A stretch of DNA of 64,000 nt from NCBI RefSeq assembly GCF_013359905.1, contig NZ_JABMCC010000121.1:558001-622000 (forward strand), given 5' to 3'. Shown here piece by piece: positions 25,925-33,866 of the stretch. Source of the DNA: Paenibacillus taichungensis (GTDB taxonomy: Bacteria; Bacillota; Bacilli; Paenibacillales; Paenibacillaceae). The translations under genes and the position numbers were made by a program. The notes below the pieces were generated by a model that was given only the letters and a program-made list of their open reading frames with translations, did not search any database and was not told the DNA's origin. Position 1 is the stretch's first letter, and each line of letters starts with the position of its first letter.

Positions 25925-25941
25925 TGTTATGTTAAATAACA
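25925..25941 (-). promoter_or_regulatory. GlnR/TnrA box upstream of second ureF
   Basis: TGTTATGTTAAATAACA fits TGTNAN7TNACA exactly and is the core of a 10-bp perfect inverted repeat with a 5-base spacer (25921-25945). It lies 28 bases from the GTG start. Confidence 0.8.
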
Positions 25942-25945
25942 TTTA

Positions 25946-26317
25946 TACTCCTTTTTGGTTCGTTTTATGTTCGTAAATCCGAATTATATGATATATATAT
26001 TCACATAAATATCCGCTTTTTGTCAATAGATTCTTGGCTTTTAAATATTTAATTTGTTCTATGTTATTTTATATAACTTTATGAGTTATATTATACTGAT
26101 AGGATGTGAAGGCTGTTAATACAAATAAAGTAGAGTGATCAGCCTAATCGGATATATAAATGAGGTCAAATTTAATCATATGCAATTCGTAGGAGAAAAT
26201 GACGAGATTATACGATTTATGGAAGGAAAAGTGCAGTTAAAATGATATTTATAAAAATGCTTTACTTTTAAACATGAACCGGGTATAATCAATTCTGTTG
26301 CCGATTATTTACGACAT
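25946..26317. other. AT-rich intergenic region before tRNA-Leu copy 2
   Basis: No supported ORF is seen. The left part holds the leader of the second ureF, including two GTTCGT repeats at 25959-25976. A near GlnR/TnrA match with one mismatch is at 26062-26078. The right end holds the tRNA promoter at 26261-26289. Confidence 0.6.
26261..26289 (+). promoter_or_regulatory. promoter of tRNA-Leu copy 2
   Basis: TTTACT at 26261-26266 and TATAAT at 26284-26289 are 17 bases apart and end 28 bases before the tRNA. Confidence 0.72.
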
Positions 26318-26400
26318 GCGGTCGTGGTGGAATGGCAGACACGCTATCTTGAGGGGGTAGTGGGTGTATACCCGTGGAGGTTCGAGTCCTCTCGACCGCA
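26318..26400 (+). tRNA. tRNA-Leu (anticodon GAG), copy 2
   Basis: All 83 bases are identical to tRNA-Leu at 10621-10703, including anticodon GAG, and the flanks share ATG before and TCATAA after. Unlike copy 1 it stands alone with its own promoter and terminator. Confidence 0.96.
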
Positions 26401-26419
26401 TCATAAGAACGATTAGGAA

Positions 26420-26450
26420 GAAGCTTCCCATATGGGGAGCTTCTTTTTTA
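26420..26450 (+). terminator. terminator of tRNA-Leu copy 2
   Basis: GAAGCTTCCC and GGGGAGCTTC form a 10-bp stem (one G-U) with loop ATAT, then TTTTTT. Confidence 0.85.
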
Positions 26451-26479
26451 TGTTTTTTTACAGTAATGATGAGTCCAGA

Positions 26480-26541
26480 CAAAAAAAGGTCACCCGTTTC
26501 CCTGAATGCATGTTCATTCTGTCTTCAGGGGTCGGATGGCC
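26480..26541 (-). terminator. terminator of glutathione peroxidase gene
   Basis: On the minus strand, CCCTGAA and TTCAGGG pair, extended by partly paired GGCCATCCG and CGGGTGACC, followed by seven T. It lies just past the gpx stop. Confidence 0.6.
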
Positions 26542-26549
26542 TTCAGTTG

Positions 26550-27026
26550 TTATTTAAGCAATTCTTTGATGTCTGCTTCAATTTTATCGGGTGTTGTTTT
26601 GGGAGCATACCGTTTCAGAACACGTCCGTTCTGATCCACAAGGAATTTGGTGAAGTTCCATTTGATGGCTTTGGAGCCGAGTACACCCGGTGCTTCTTTG
26701 GTAAGATGCTGGAATAGAGGGTGAGCGCTTGAACCATTCACATCGATTTTCTCGAACATCGGGAAGCTGACACCATAGTTCATCTGACAGAACTCGGCAA
26801 TATCATCAGAAGAGCCTTTTTCCTGTGCAAACTGGTTGCTTGGAAAACCAAGAACTTCAAACGGGGAGTCTTTAAACTTATCCTGAAGTTCTTGCAGACC
26901 TTTGAATTGAGGTGTGAGTCCGCATTGGCTTGCTGTATTCACGATAAGCAGTACTTTGTCACGATAGTTGGACATTTCAACTTCCTGACCGCGAAGGGTG
27001 TTTACTTTGTAGTCGTAGACTGACAT
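26550..27026 (-). CDS. glutathione peroxidase family thiol peroxidase
   Basis: This 158-residue thioredoxin-fold peroxidase contains NTASQCGLTPQFKGLQELQ, where the peroxidatic residue is Cys (not selenocysteine), followed by GFPSNQFAQEKGS and the conserved WNFTKFLVD. The catalytic Cys, Gln and Trp are present. Cys-type bacterial members usually use thioredoxin rather than glutathione. I chose ATG 27026 (MSVYDYKV), 9 bases after GGAGG, over an upstream ATG at 27041 that overlaps the site. It reduces peroxides in the cytoplasm and is monocistronic. Confidence 0.95.
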   Translation of the reverse strand: MSVYDYKVNTLRGQEVEMSNYRDKVLLIVNTASQCGLTPQFKGLQELQDKFKDSPFEVLGFPSNQFAQEKGSSDDIAEFCQMNYGVSFPMFEKIDVNGSSAHPLFQHLTKEAPGVLGSKAIKWNFTKFLVDQNGRVLKRYAPKTTPDKIEADIKELLK

Positions 27027-27399
27027 GAAAATCGCCTCCATTTCATATTTCTCTTCCTTCTATTATATTGATTGCAATTAAATATTGCAAAATTAATATT
27101 GCTTTTTTAACTCAATTTGAGGCTGTCGTGTATGATCTGTGACTGATTTAATACCTAATTATCGCTATAGAGAGAATTAGAGAGCTTTGATGAGATGGGT
27201 AGAGAATGGATGCGTTGTAAGCGCTATTATTGATGGGAAATGGCAAAAATCCGTCGATTCGGTGATCTGCGCAGACTTTACACCAATATGGCACGGGTGT
27301 ATGATTCATATCGTAATTCCAATTTAAATTAAATTTTACATGAAAAACGAAACAAACGATAATATCGCTCTGATTATTGATTATAAAAGAACGATGTTT
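27027..27399. other. intergenic region between gpx and c-di-AMP riboswitch
   Basis: This is AT-rich DNA with the gpx leader on the left. A plus-strand frame of about 46 codons (27189-27329) and a minus-strand frame (27148-27417) are open, but neither has a convincing ribosome site or recognisable product. A possible promoter for the riboswitch is TTTACA at 27335 with TAATAT at 27360 (19-base spacing). Confidence 0.5.
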
Positions 27400-27657
27400 T
27401 AATCGCTGAGTTTCCATTCATTCATGGGTGGGAAACGGGGGAACCAACAGGATGAACTGTCCAGGACAGTAGGCATCCATGGGGTGAATTTTCCGGTGAC
27501 AGCCAGAAATAGGGCGACTCTCGCGCCCGAATCCGTCAGCTAACCTCGTAAGCGTTAAAGGGAGAGGCAACAAGCCGTACGCTGGTTCATAGTGTCTTTT
27601 TGCTATGGATTATTGAAGAAGCGTCCGGGAGGCCTTGGTCCCCCACGCTTCTTTTTT
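27400..27657 (+). promoter_or_regulatory. ydaO/yuaA-type cyclic di-AMP riboswitch with terminator
   Basis: The aptamer (about 27400-27560) shows the class hallmarks: GGGGGAACCAACAGG, GGGGTGAAT, and CCGAATCCGTCAGCTAACC followed by TCGTAAGCG. An expression platform follows, with a terminator stem AGAAGCGT/ACGCTTCT (27617-27652) and a T run. c-di-AMP binding normally favours termination, so the downstream 132-residue gene should be off at high c-di-AMP. Recognition is from the conserved core; edges are approximate. Confidence 0.92.
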
Positions 27658-27686
27658 GTTGTCTTTTCACGCCAAGGGAGGAACGA

Positions 27687-28085
27687 ATGATGGATAAAGA
27701 GATGATCTTAGTGACTGCTCCAAATGAAGCAGGACGTAAATTTATCAAATTGCTGATGTACAAAAAAATGCCGTTTGCCGTTCTGACCAACAGTGCAGGG
27801 GAAGAGCGCAGGCTCCGGAGAATCGGTGTGGAGCATGTCATTCGCATGAACACGGCTGCAGCTCAGAAATGGTTTTTGCCGCAAGGTAGTGTCGGCAATG
27901 TTTTTATTTTTGAAAATAGCCTAAACCTGACCTGTCGATATTTGCAGATCTGCCGCTCCTGGACATCCAAGTCCTTGTGTGTCATTACGGAACAAAGCCA
28001 CCCCAAAGGGATCTATCGGGGAATGGGAGCAGACCGTATTGTATATTCCTTGAATGGGGAAGTTGGGTTTCTGCTGAATGGCTAA
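27687..28085 (+). CDS. uncharacterised Rossmann/RCK_N-like protein, 132 aa
   Basis: I know no named family for this protein. It has alternating beta-alpha segments: MILVTAPNEAGRKFIKLLMY, FAVLTNSAGEERRLRRIGV, NVFIFENSLNLTCRYLQIC, SLCVITEQ, and a final GADRIVYSLNGEVGFLLNG. The order and the closing GADRIVY resemble the N-terminal nucleotide-binding (RCK_N/TrkA-N) domain of K+ channel regulators, but the glycine-rich loop is atypical (TAPNEAGR). There is no RCK_C domain or membrane partner. ATG 27687 follows GGGAGG. It is controlled by the c-di-AMP riboswitch just upstream, and c-di-AMP commonly controls potassium transport, so a potassium or osmotic role is plausible but unproven. Confidence 0.85.
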   Translation: MMDKEMILVTAPNEAGRKFIKLLMYKKMPFAVLTNSAGEERRLRRIGVEHVIRMNTAAAQKWFLPQGSVGNVFIFENSLNLTCRYLQICRSWTSKSLCVITEQSHPKGIYRGMGADRIVYSLNGEVGFLLNG

Positions 28086-28160
28086 TGGCTAGTACTATTC
28101 CTGTGATTGATCCAGTGTCAGCTGCCTGTTATAATTGAAATCATAAATAAACGGAATCTT

Positions 28161-28196
28161 GAGGAGACTCATGCATGATGGTGGGTCTTCTTTTTT
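28161..28196 (+). terminator. terminator after riboswitch-controlled gene
   Basis: GAGGAGACTC pairs with GGGTCTTCTT (three G-U pairs) around a ~12-base loop, followed by T. It lies 75 bases past the stop. Confidence 0.65.
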
Positions 28197-28247
28197 ATGG
28201 TTTGGGAAATAGGGATAATTTCCTGTGGCTAACGAGGAGGAGTAGGC

Positions 28248-28940
28248 GTGCCGGATGTACGTGGAATACAATGGTTGTTCTTTGATGTGGGGGATACGCT
28301 CGTGGACGAATGGGAGCCGGTAGATGATATTATCGGTCAGTTCGTTCGTGAAGCTTGTGCGCTTGGTTATCAGGTGGAGATGCAGACGGTGCGAGAACTA
28401 TTTGCCGCCTCCTACCGGAATTACGAGCAATGGCCGATGAAATTGGCTATTCGTACCCTTATCAGCGACGAGGGGCACCGGGAACAGATACAGGAGAAGC
28501 TAAAGTTCCGCAAAGAGCTTGAGCGGCCCTTCGCGTCAGCCGACGCTGTTCTCCAGACGTTATCGCAACACTATAAGATTGGTATCATTGCCAATCAGAG
28601 CCCGGGGACGGAAAATCGGCTGGATAGCTACGGCTTGCGCAAGTATGTGGATGTGCTGGCCTGTTCGGCTGAAGAAGGAGTGTCCAAGCCTGATCCTGAA
28701 TTGTATGCTGTAGCGTTGAAACAGGCGGGATGTAAACCCGAGGAAGCGGTCATGATCGGCGACAGGATTGATAATGATATTATTCCAGCTAAGAAGCTGG
28801 GTATGCATACGATCCGGATTTTGCAGGGTTATGGCAGGTTCCAGCCGGAGCTTGCGGATGCAGAGCGTCCAGACTGGACTGTTGAATCACTGGAGGAACT
28901 TCTTCCATTGTTAATGGTAACTCAAAGTTCAGACAACTAA
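28248..28940 (+). CDS. HAD-superfamily hydrolase, 230 aa
   Basis: This subfamily IA HAD phosphatase has motif I FFDVGDTLVDEW near residues 10-21, where the first Asp is the nucleophile and the usual second Asp (DxD) is a Gly-Asp arrangement (DVGDT), as in many family members. Motif II-III region IGIIANQSPGTENRL is followed by KPDPELYAVALK and motif IV MIGDRIDNDIIPAKKLG. The start is GTG 28248 behind GAGGAGGA. The substrate is unknown. It shares a bidirectional terminator with the convergent mntH gene. Confidence 0.9.
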   Translation: MPDVRGIQWLFFDVGDTLVDEWEPVDDIIGQFVREACALGYQVEMQTVRELFAASYRNYEQWPMKLAIRTLISDEGHREQIQEKLKFRKELERPFASADAVLQTLSQHYKIGIIANQSPGTENRLDSYGLRKYVDVLACSAEEGVSKPDPELYAVALKQAGCKPEEAVMIGDRIDNDIIPAKKLGMHTIRILQGYGRFQPELADAERPDWTVESLEELLPLLMVTQSSDN

Positions 28941-29000
28941 ATAAGAGCAAGCCGTATTTAAGATCTAATCGGTATGAATTAGATGGCTGCTCAAACATAT

Positions 29001-29051
29001 AAAAGGCTGATCGTCTCAAGGGATACATGACTTGAGTTGATCAGCCTTTTT
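29001..29051. terminator. bidirectional terminator between HAD gene and mntH
   Basis: AAAAGGCTGATC and GATCAGCCTTTT form a 12-bp stem; the loop itself holds CTCAAG/CTTGAG. T runs occur on both strands. Confidence 0.88.
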
Positions 29052-29085
29052 GAGTTAGACAAAATATTGCGTAGTTCCGTTTAAC

Positions 29086-30435
29086 TTAGAATAACAGAAT
29101 GGTTTGGATAATCAGATACACATTCAGGACAACGATAACTCCGGCAATAATCCAGGAGATGATTTTGAGCCACAGCTTGTTGGCAAAGGCCCCCATGCTT
29201 TTTTTGTCACTCGTAAACATCACCAGTGGAATGACGGCAAAGGGTAGCTGTAGCGACAGCACAACCTGGCTCAGAATCAGCAGTTCCTCTGTTCCGTGCT
29301 CTCCGGCAATGGCTGTTACGATGACGGCCGGAATGATTGCGATTAGACGTGTAACCAGTCGACGAAGCCATGCTGGGATACGAATGTTCAGAAAGCCTTC
29401 CATTACAATCTGTCCGGACAACGTGCCGGTGAGTGTTGAGTTCTGGCCGGAAGCCAGCAAGGCTACACCGAACAGGATGCTGGCGATGGTAGTACCCAGC
29501 AGAGGTGTCAGCAGATGGTATGCATCTGTAATTTCCGCGACCTGAGTCATACCTGCACTATGGAACACGGCAGCAGACACAATCAGGATGGCTGCATTGA
29601 TGAACAGAGCAAGCGTTAAAGCGATGGTTGAATCCATGGTGGAATACAGAATCGCTTCTTTTTTTCCTTTTGGCGTTTGTTCAATCTGACGGGTCTGCAC
29701 AATGGAAGAATGCAGATACAGATTATGGGGCATGACGGTTGCACCGATAATCCCGATGGCAATGTAGAGCATAGCTGGATTTTGCAAAATCTCGGCACTG
29801 GGTACAAAACCATGCATGACGCCGCCCATATCCGGTTTAGCGAGAAACAGGTCAATCCCGAAGCAGAGGGCGATGGTGGCCATCAGCACAATAACGAGCG
29901 ATTCCAATGCACGGAAGCCTTTGTTTTGCAGCAAAAGAATGACTAGTACATCGACAGCGGTAATAATGACGCCATATAACATGGGGATGTTAAACAGCAG
30001 CTTGAGCGCGATTGCCGAACCAATAACCTCGGCAAGGTCGGTGGCTGCAATTGCAAGCTCACACAAGATCCATAACACGATCACAACAGGCATGCTAAAT
30101 CGTTCGCGGCAGGCTTGCGCCAAATCCCGTCCTGTGACAATCCCGAGCTTGCCAGCGAGAGACTGCAACACAACAGCCATCAGGTTCGAAATCAGAATAA
30201 CGGATAATAACGTGTATCCGAATTGCGAACCACCCGCAATATCTGTTGCCCAGTTCCCGGGATCCATATATCCAACGGCAACGAGGTAACCCGGTCCAAC
30301 AAAAGCAAGGAATTTTTTCCACCAAGCAGCGTTCTGCGGCACCTTCATGGAGCTGTGGGCTTCCCCGAGAGATGGGGCCATACCCGCAGCCAATGGTTCA
30401 TTTGAAGGAGTGCTGAACGGATTTTTTTTACTCAT
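29086..30435 (-). CDS. mntH: Nramp-family Mn2+/divalent metal transporter MntH
   Basis: This 449-residue Nramp protein has about eleven membrane helices. Helix 1 carries the metal-binding DPGN ([15 protein letters not shown]), helix 6 MPHNLYLHS supplies the second metal-site segment, and [21 protein letters not shown] is the family transport signature. It imports Mn2+ (and possibly Fe2+) with protons. It is monocistronic on the minus strand. A promoter-like pair TAGACA/TACAAT lies at 30609-30582 on the minus strand, where MntR control would be expected. Confidence 0.96.
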   Translation of the reverse strand: MSKKNPFSTPSNEPLAAGMAPSLGEAHSSMKVPQNAAWWKKFLAFVGPGYLVAVGYMDPGNWATDIAGGSQFGYTLLSVILISNLMAVVLQSLAGKLGIVTGRDLAQACRERFSMPVVIVLWILCELAIAATDLAEVIGSAIALKLLFNIPMLYGVIITAVDVLVILLLQNKGFRALESLVIVLMATIALCFGIDLFLAKPDMGGVMHGFVPSAEILQNPAMLYIAIGIIGATVMPHNLYLHSSIVQTRQIEQTPKGKKEAILYSTMDSTIALTLALFINAAILIVSAAVFHSAGMTQVAEITDAYHLLTPLLGTTIASILFGVALLASGQNSTLTGTLSGQIVMEGFLNIRIPAWLRRLVTRLIAIIPAVIVTAIAGEHGTEELLILSQVVLSLQLPFAVIPLVMFTSDKKSMGAFANKLWLKIISWIIAGVIVVLNVYLIIQTILLF

Positions 30436-30825
30436 AATATAATCACCCGACTTTGAAGTATTGATATTCTATATGAAGAGGAACGGTGTCATTCCTTTGA
30501 TTACATTTGAACACTTAAACCAAAATCAAAAGCGTAATTAAACTACTTTTCATATGTCTAAACGTTTATGTTGATACTTACATTGTACTCCTTCAATTAT
30601 TTTTGTCTAGTGCAACTTTTGTGTATGAGGACAAAATTTACCGGAGAGTGAATTGTGCCTTAGTATATTACCCAACCTTGGATAAATTACCTGTGTTCCT
30701 TTCCCGATGCATGAAAAAGATAAAGATGTAAAACCTGAATAAGGATTAACAACGTTTCAAAATGAGCCAGAAGTTTAAATTGAATAGTAGGCAACAAAAA
30801 ATTAAAGGCGAAGGAGAGATTCTTA
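30436..30825. other. divergent control region of mntH and ohr
   Basis: No ORF is supported here. For mntH, a minus-strand TAGACA (30609-30604) and TACAAT (30587-30582) are 16 bases apart. The overlapping AGTTGCACTAGACAAAA stretch has inverted TTG/CAA ends and could be a DtxR/MntR-type site, although it matches no consensus I can state firmly. The ohr side carries AAGGCGAAGGAGAG before its ATG. Confidence 0.45.
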
Positions 30826-31245
30826 ATGGAAGCTTTATATACAGCAACAGCGACAGTTAAAGGTGGACGTACAGGTTCGGTGGCTTCTTCGGATGGCGTG
30901 CTCAAGCATGATCTGAAAATGCCAAAAGAACTTGGAGGCTCCGGTGGTGAAGGAACCAATCCTGAGCAGCTCTTTGCAGCGGGATACGGTGCTTGTTATG
31001 AAAGTGCTCTTGCCAATGTGGCACGCAAAGCGGGCGTGAAGTTGGAGAATGTGGTGGTCACAAGTAATGTATCCATCGGCAAAGATCCGGCGGATGATGG
31101 TTTCCAACTGTCTGTACGTTTGGATGTGAGCATGCCTGGCGTGGATCACAGTCAAGCAGAGGATCTCGCTCGCAAGGCACATGATTTCTGTCCTTACTCC
31201 AAAGCAACCCGTGGCAATATTGATGTGGTACTTAATGTAGTTTAA
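30826..31245 (+). CDS. ohr: organic hydroperoxide resistance protein (Ohr/OsmC family)
   Basis: This 139-residue protein has the two catalytic Cys of Ohr, in NPEQLFAAGYGACYESAL (Cys near residue 57) and HDFCPYSKATRGNIDV (Cys near 121), plus the conserved Arg/Glu-bearing GGRTGSVASSDG and KMPKELGGSGGEGTNPE. It reduces organic hydroperoxides in the cytoplasm, using lipoylated or thiol reductants. An AAGGAGAG site lies upstream. No ohrR regulator is adjacent. A terminator follows. Confidence 0.95.
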   Translation: MEALYTATATVKGGRTGSVASSDGVLKHDLKMPKELGGSGGEGTNPEQLFAAGYGACYESALANVARKAGVKLENVVVTSNVSIGKDPADDGFQLSVRLDVSMPGVDHSQAEDLARKAHDFCPYSKATRGNIDVVLNVV

Positions 31246-31315
31246 GACCTGACTCGTAGGAGTAAAGGGAACATATAGAGCAGGGTATCTTTGGATACCT
31301 GATGTTCGAGTACAA

Positions 31316-31350
31316 GACCCTGCTGGCCTTCGGCAGGGTTTTGTATTTTA
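31316..31350 (+). terminator. terminator after ohr
   Basis: ACCCTGC and GCAGGGT pair around a 9-base loop, followed by TTTTGTATTTTA. A second small hairpin (CAGGGTATC TTTG GATACCTG) lies just before it at 31281-31301. Confidence 0.8.
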
Positions 31351-31448
31351 TAACAATTGCGATGCAGGAGATTGCATGTTGGACAGCGTACTATTTTACA
31401 TAATCTACTCTTGCTTGAAGTCATACATTCGAATGAGGGGGAACGACA

Positions 31449-31694
31449 ATGAGTATTGAAGAGATGATAGAACGACGATTTGTATGTACCAAATGCAGGG
31501 GTACGGATTGCAATATTAAGGAAGTATCCATGTCAGGAGCGGGACTTAGCAAAATGTTTGATATTCAGCACAATCATTATCTCTTCGTCGCCTGTTCTTC
31601 CTGTGGATATGTAGAAGTATTCGATCCGGATGTGTTGAAAGGGAAAAAACAGGGTCAGGTGGGTACCATTCTTGATATTCTATTTGGTGGGTAA
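31449..31694 (+). CDS. zinc-ribbon protein (DUF2082-like), 81 aa
   Basis: Two Cys pairs are spaced as in a zinc ribbon, CTKCRGTDC near residues 13-21 and CSSCGYVEVFDPD near 49-61. Between them GAGLSKMFDIQHNHYLFVAC matches the DUF2082 family pattern as I remember it. It ends with a hydrophobic GTILDILFGG. These small proteins are predicted to bind nucleic acid, but no function is established. A GAGGGGGAACGACA stretch precedes the ATG. Confidence 0.85.
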   Translation: MSIEEMIERRFVCTKCRGTDCNIKEVSMSGAGLSKMFDIQHNHYLFVACSSCGYVEVFDPDVLKGKKQGQVGTILDILFGG

Positions 31695-31792
31695 ATGTGC
31701 GTGAGTTGACATCGAACTAAAATTTCTTTAATATGATTTAGTACTAAGAAGTGTCAATGCATGAACCAAATTTGAATTAACAGGTGATATCC

Positions 31793-32071
31793 ATGTCTTA
31801 TAGACCGCGTATTGCAAATTTAGAATTAGCTAGTGGCAACAAGGAAGACGGATTGTATGAATTTAAAATGAAATTGGTAGACGGTACACAATGCCGTGTA
31901 TTCTACTCCCATTCCCCGGAATGGAAGCTAACCAATATCAGCCGTCTACAGAAAACGCCTTGTCCGGTATGTCGCAAAGATTTCATTTGCAAATGCATGG
32001 ACCAGTGGGCTGGTGACCTGCACCAACAAATGATTGACGACCAATGGATGGAAAAGGCAATTGCAGAGTAA
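31793..32071 (+). CDS. small Cys-containing hypothetical protein, 92 aa
   Basis: I do not recognise this family. The N-terminal ~60 residues look like a beta-rich fold (YEFKMKLVDGTQCRVFYSHSPEWKLTNIS). A cluster CPVCRKDFICKC follows at residues 63-74 and could bind zinc or iron-sulfur. The C-terminus is helical and acidic (WAGDLHQQMIDDQWMEKAIAE). ATG 31793 lies 5 bases after AGGTGA; an in-frame GTG at 31784 overlaps that site. There is no signal peptide. It has its own terminator and no informative neighbours. Confidence 0.8.
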   Translation: MSYRPRIANLELASGNKEDGLYEFKMKLVDGTQCRVFYSHSPEWKLTNISRLQKTPCPVCRKDFICKCMDQWAGDLHQQMIDDQWMEKAIAE

Positions 32072-32087
32072 TTGCCAAAACAGATAC

Positions 32088-32117
32088 GAGCGTGGGCATA
32101 GAGCCTGCGCTCTTTTT
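32088..32117 (+). terminator. terminator after 31793-32071
   Basis: GAGCG/CGCTC with an inner GGC/GCC pair forms the stem, followed by TTTTT. Confidence 0.8.
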
Positions 32118-32215
32118 CTATTTTTCGTTACACTTAAATAAAATGTGAAAAAAGCGAACGGGATGACTCAAAACGGGTAAGTTACTCTAATAGCACACAT
32201 GAGGAGGCCACGATT

Positions 32216-32638
32216 ATGACAGCAAACCAAACGGATCAGCATCAGGGACACCCGATTGTGCTTGTGGACGGAGTCTGTCATTTCTGCCAAGGATTAACGA
32301 AGTGGATAATCAAGCGTGACCCTGAGGGGAAGTATCATTTTGCATCACTTCAATCGGATGTAGCGAAAAAATTGCTGGAGAAGGGCAATCTGTCCACGGA
32401 CAGCATGGATACTTTTGTACTCATTGAGGATGGGAAATATTATACACGTTCAACCGCAGCGCTGCGTCTGGCCAAAGGCTTAAAATTCCCTTATCCATTA
32501 TTGTACATGTTGATTATTGTACCGAAATTTATTCGAAATGCCATATATAACATGGTAGCTCGCAATCGATATCGCTGGTTCGGTAAAGATGAAGCGTGTA
32601 TGCTGCCTACACCCGAAATCAAGGATCGATTCCTTTAA
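32216..32638 (+). CDS. DCC-family thiol-disulfide oxidoreductase-like (DUF393, YuxK)
   Basis: This 140-residue protein starts with the family motif VLVDGVCHFCQGLTKWIIKRDP (DxxCxxC near residues 20-26), a thioredoxin-like redox site. YHFASLQSDVAKKLL and YTRSTAALRLAKGLKFPYPLLYML follow, both typical of the DCC family. A redox or electron-carrier role is inferred from the fold; partners are unknown. A GAGGAGG site precedes the ATG. No signal peptide is present. Confidence 0.92.
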   Translation: MTANQTDQHQGHPIVLVDGVCHFCQGLTKWIIKRDPEGKYHFASLQSDVAKKLLEKGNLSTDSMDTFVLIEDGKYYTRSTAALRLAKGLKFPYPLLYMLIIVPKFIRNAIYNMVARNRYRWFGKDEACMLPTPEIKDRFL

Positions 32639-32737
32639 AAAGGCTAAGTGTGACAGATTGTATCGATGCCGATTGATTAATAACGGAAATAATTGGGTAA
32701 TGAGTACGGATCAATTCTATTTTGGGAGGCAAATAAC

Positions 32738-33601
32738 TTGAAGAAGTGGACTACATTAATTATTGGGGCATTATTAGCAGTAAGCATGACAGCTTGCGGA
32801 AGCGATGCAGATAACAGTACAGCAACGCCGCCAGCTGGAAACGAAACGTCTAACGAGGGCAATACAACTGCGGAGCAGGAGACAAAGATCCCTACATTGG
32901 ATGAGTTAATTGAGAAAACGAATGCAGCGACTAAAGATATGAAAAGCTTCACTACGGAAGCCAATATTGATCAAAATTTGAAAATGGTGGCTGGCGAGCA
33001 GTCCCAGGATCAACAGGTGAAAACATCGCTGAAGATGGATATCATCAAAGATCCGATGATGATCTATCAGGAGATGAAGATGGAAATGTCCGGACAGGAA
33101 GCGCAGAATGTGAAGCAGTACATCACTTCGGATAAGATTTATTCACAGGTGGGAGAACAGTGGGTCAAAATTCCTGACGAACAAACAAAACCACTGATTG
33201 AGCAGATGCAGGCAAGCATGAATCCGGAAGGTGAGCTGGAGCAATTCAAAAAGATTGCCGAAGACACCAAAATTACGGAAGAAGGCGACAACTACGTCAT
33301 TAACGCGGACGTATCCGGTGATAACGTGAAAGAACTGGCCAAAGCGGTTATAGAGCAAAATGGATCGGATGCCCAAACTCAAGCAATGCTTGATCAAATG
33401 AATATTACCAGCATGAAAATGAAATATATGATCAACAAAGAAACCTACCTGCCTGCAAGTACGGATGTCAACATGGTTATGAATATGGAGCAGGAAGGAC
33501 AGAAAATCTCGATGGACATGAAGATGACCAGCACGTTCTCTAACCATAATGGCGTGAAAGAGATTAAAATCCCGCAAGAAGCATTGGATAGTGCTAAATA
33601 A
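32738..33601 (+). CDS. lipoprotein of the DUF6612/LppX-LolA-like type, 287 aa
   Basis: The start is TTG 32738, 8 bases after GGGAGG. The N-terminus is a lipoprotein signal (MKKWTTLIIGALLAVSMTAC) with Cys20, followed by a low-complexity Ser/Thr/Asn linker. The mature part is lysine- and methionine-rich with repeated beta-type segments (KMDIIKDPMMIYQEMKMEMSG, MKYMINKETYLPASTDVNM), as in surface proteins that resemble LolA/LppX folds and are annotated DUF6612. It is anchored on the outer face of the membrane. No partner or ligand is evident. Confidence 0.85.
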   Translation: MKKWTTLIIGALLAVSMTACGSDADNSTATPPAGNETSNEGNTTAEQETKIPTLDELIEKTNAATKDMKSFTTEANIDQNLKMVAGEQSQDQQVKTSLKMDIIKDPMMIYQEMKMEMSGQEAQNVKQYITSDKIYSQVGEQWVKIPDEQTKPLIEQMQASMNPEGELEQFKKIAEDTKITEEGDNYVINADVSGDNVKELAKAVIEQNGSDAQTQAMLDQMNITSMKMKYMINKETYLPASTDVNMVMNMEQEGQKISMDMKMTSTFSNHNGVKEIKIPQEALDSAK

Positions 33602-33866
33602 TAAGCGCAAGGATAAGAGGGGGTGACTCTCCGATGAGAAGTTAACCTGGTAAAGTTGCTTAAAGATGTGGATCTTCTGGAGATGGCACTTCTGATATGA
33701 ATTTGTGTGAACCGACAGGTTCGCTGAATTCAATCAGGGGTGTTTTTCTTTTTTTGTATGCGTTGTGGTCAGAGTCCAAGGTGTTATAGTATAGTCGTGT
33801 AAGCGATTAAATTTAGAGTTGATGGGAAGTTGAAGGAAGGCTATTTCAGGCAGGAGGTCAAAAGAA

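Noticed and set aside
26062-26078. Third GlnR/TnrA-like site TGTTATTTTATATAACT before tRNA-Leu copy 2
   Set aside because: The last consensus base is wrong and it lies about 165 bases from the second ureF start, in very AT-rich DNA where such matches arise by chance.
27148-27417. 89-codon minus-strand frame opposite the riboswitch leader
   Set aside because: No ribosome site, no recognisable product, and it overlaps the conserved 5' part of the riboswitch on the other strand.
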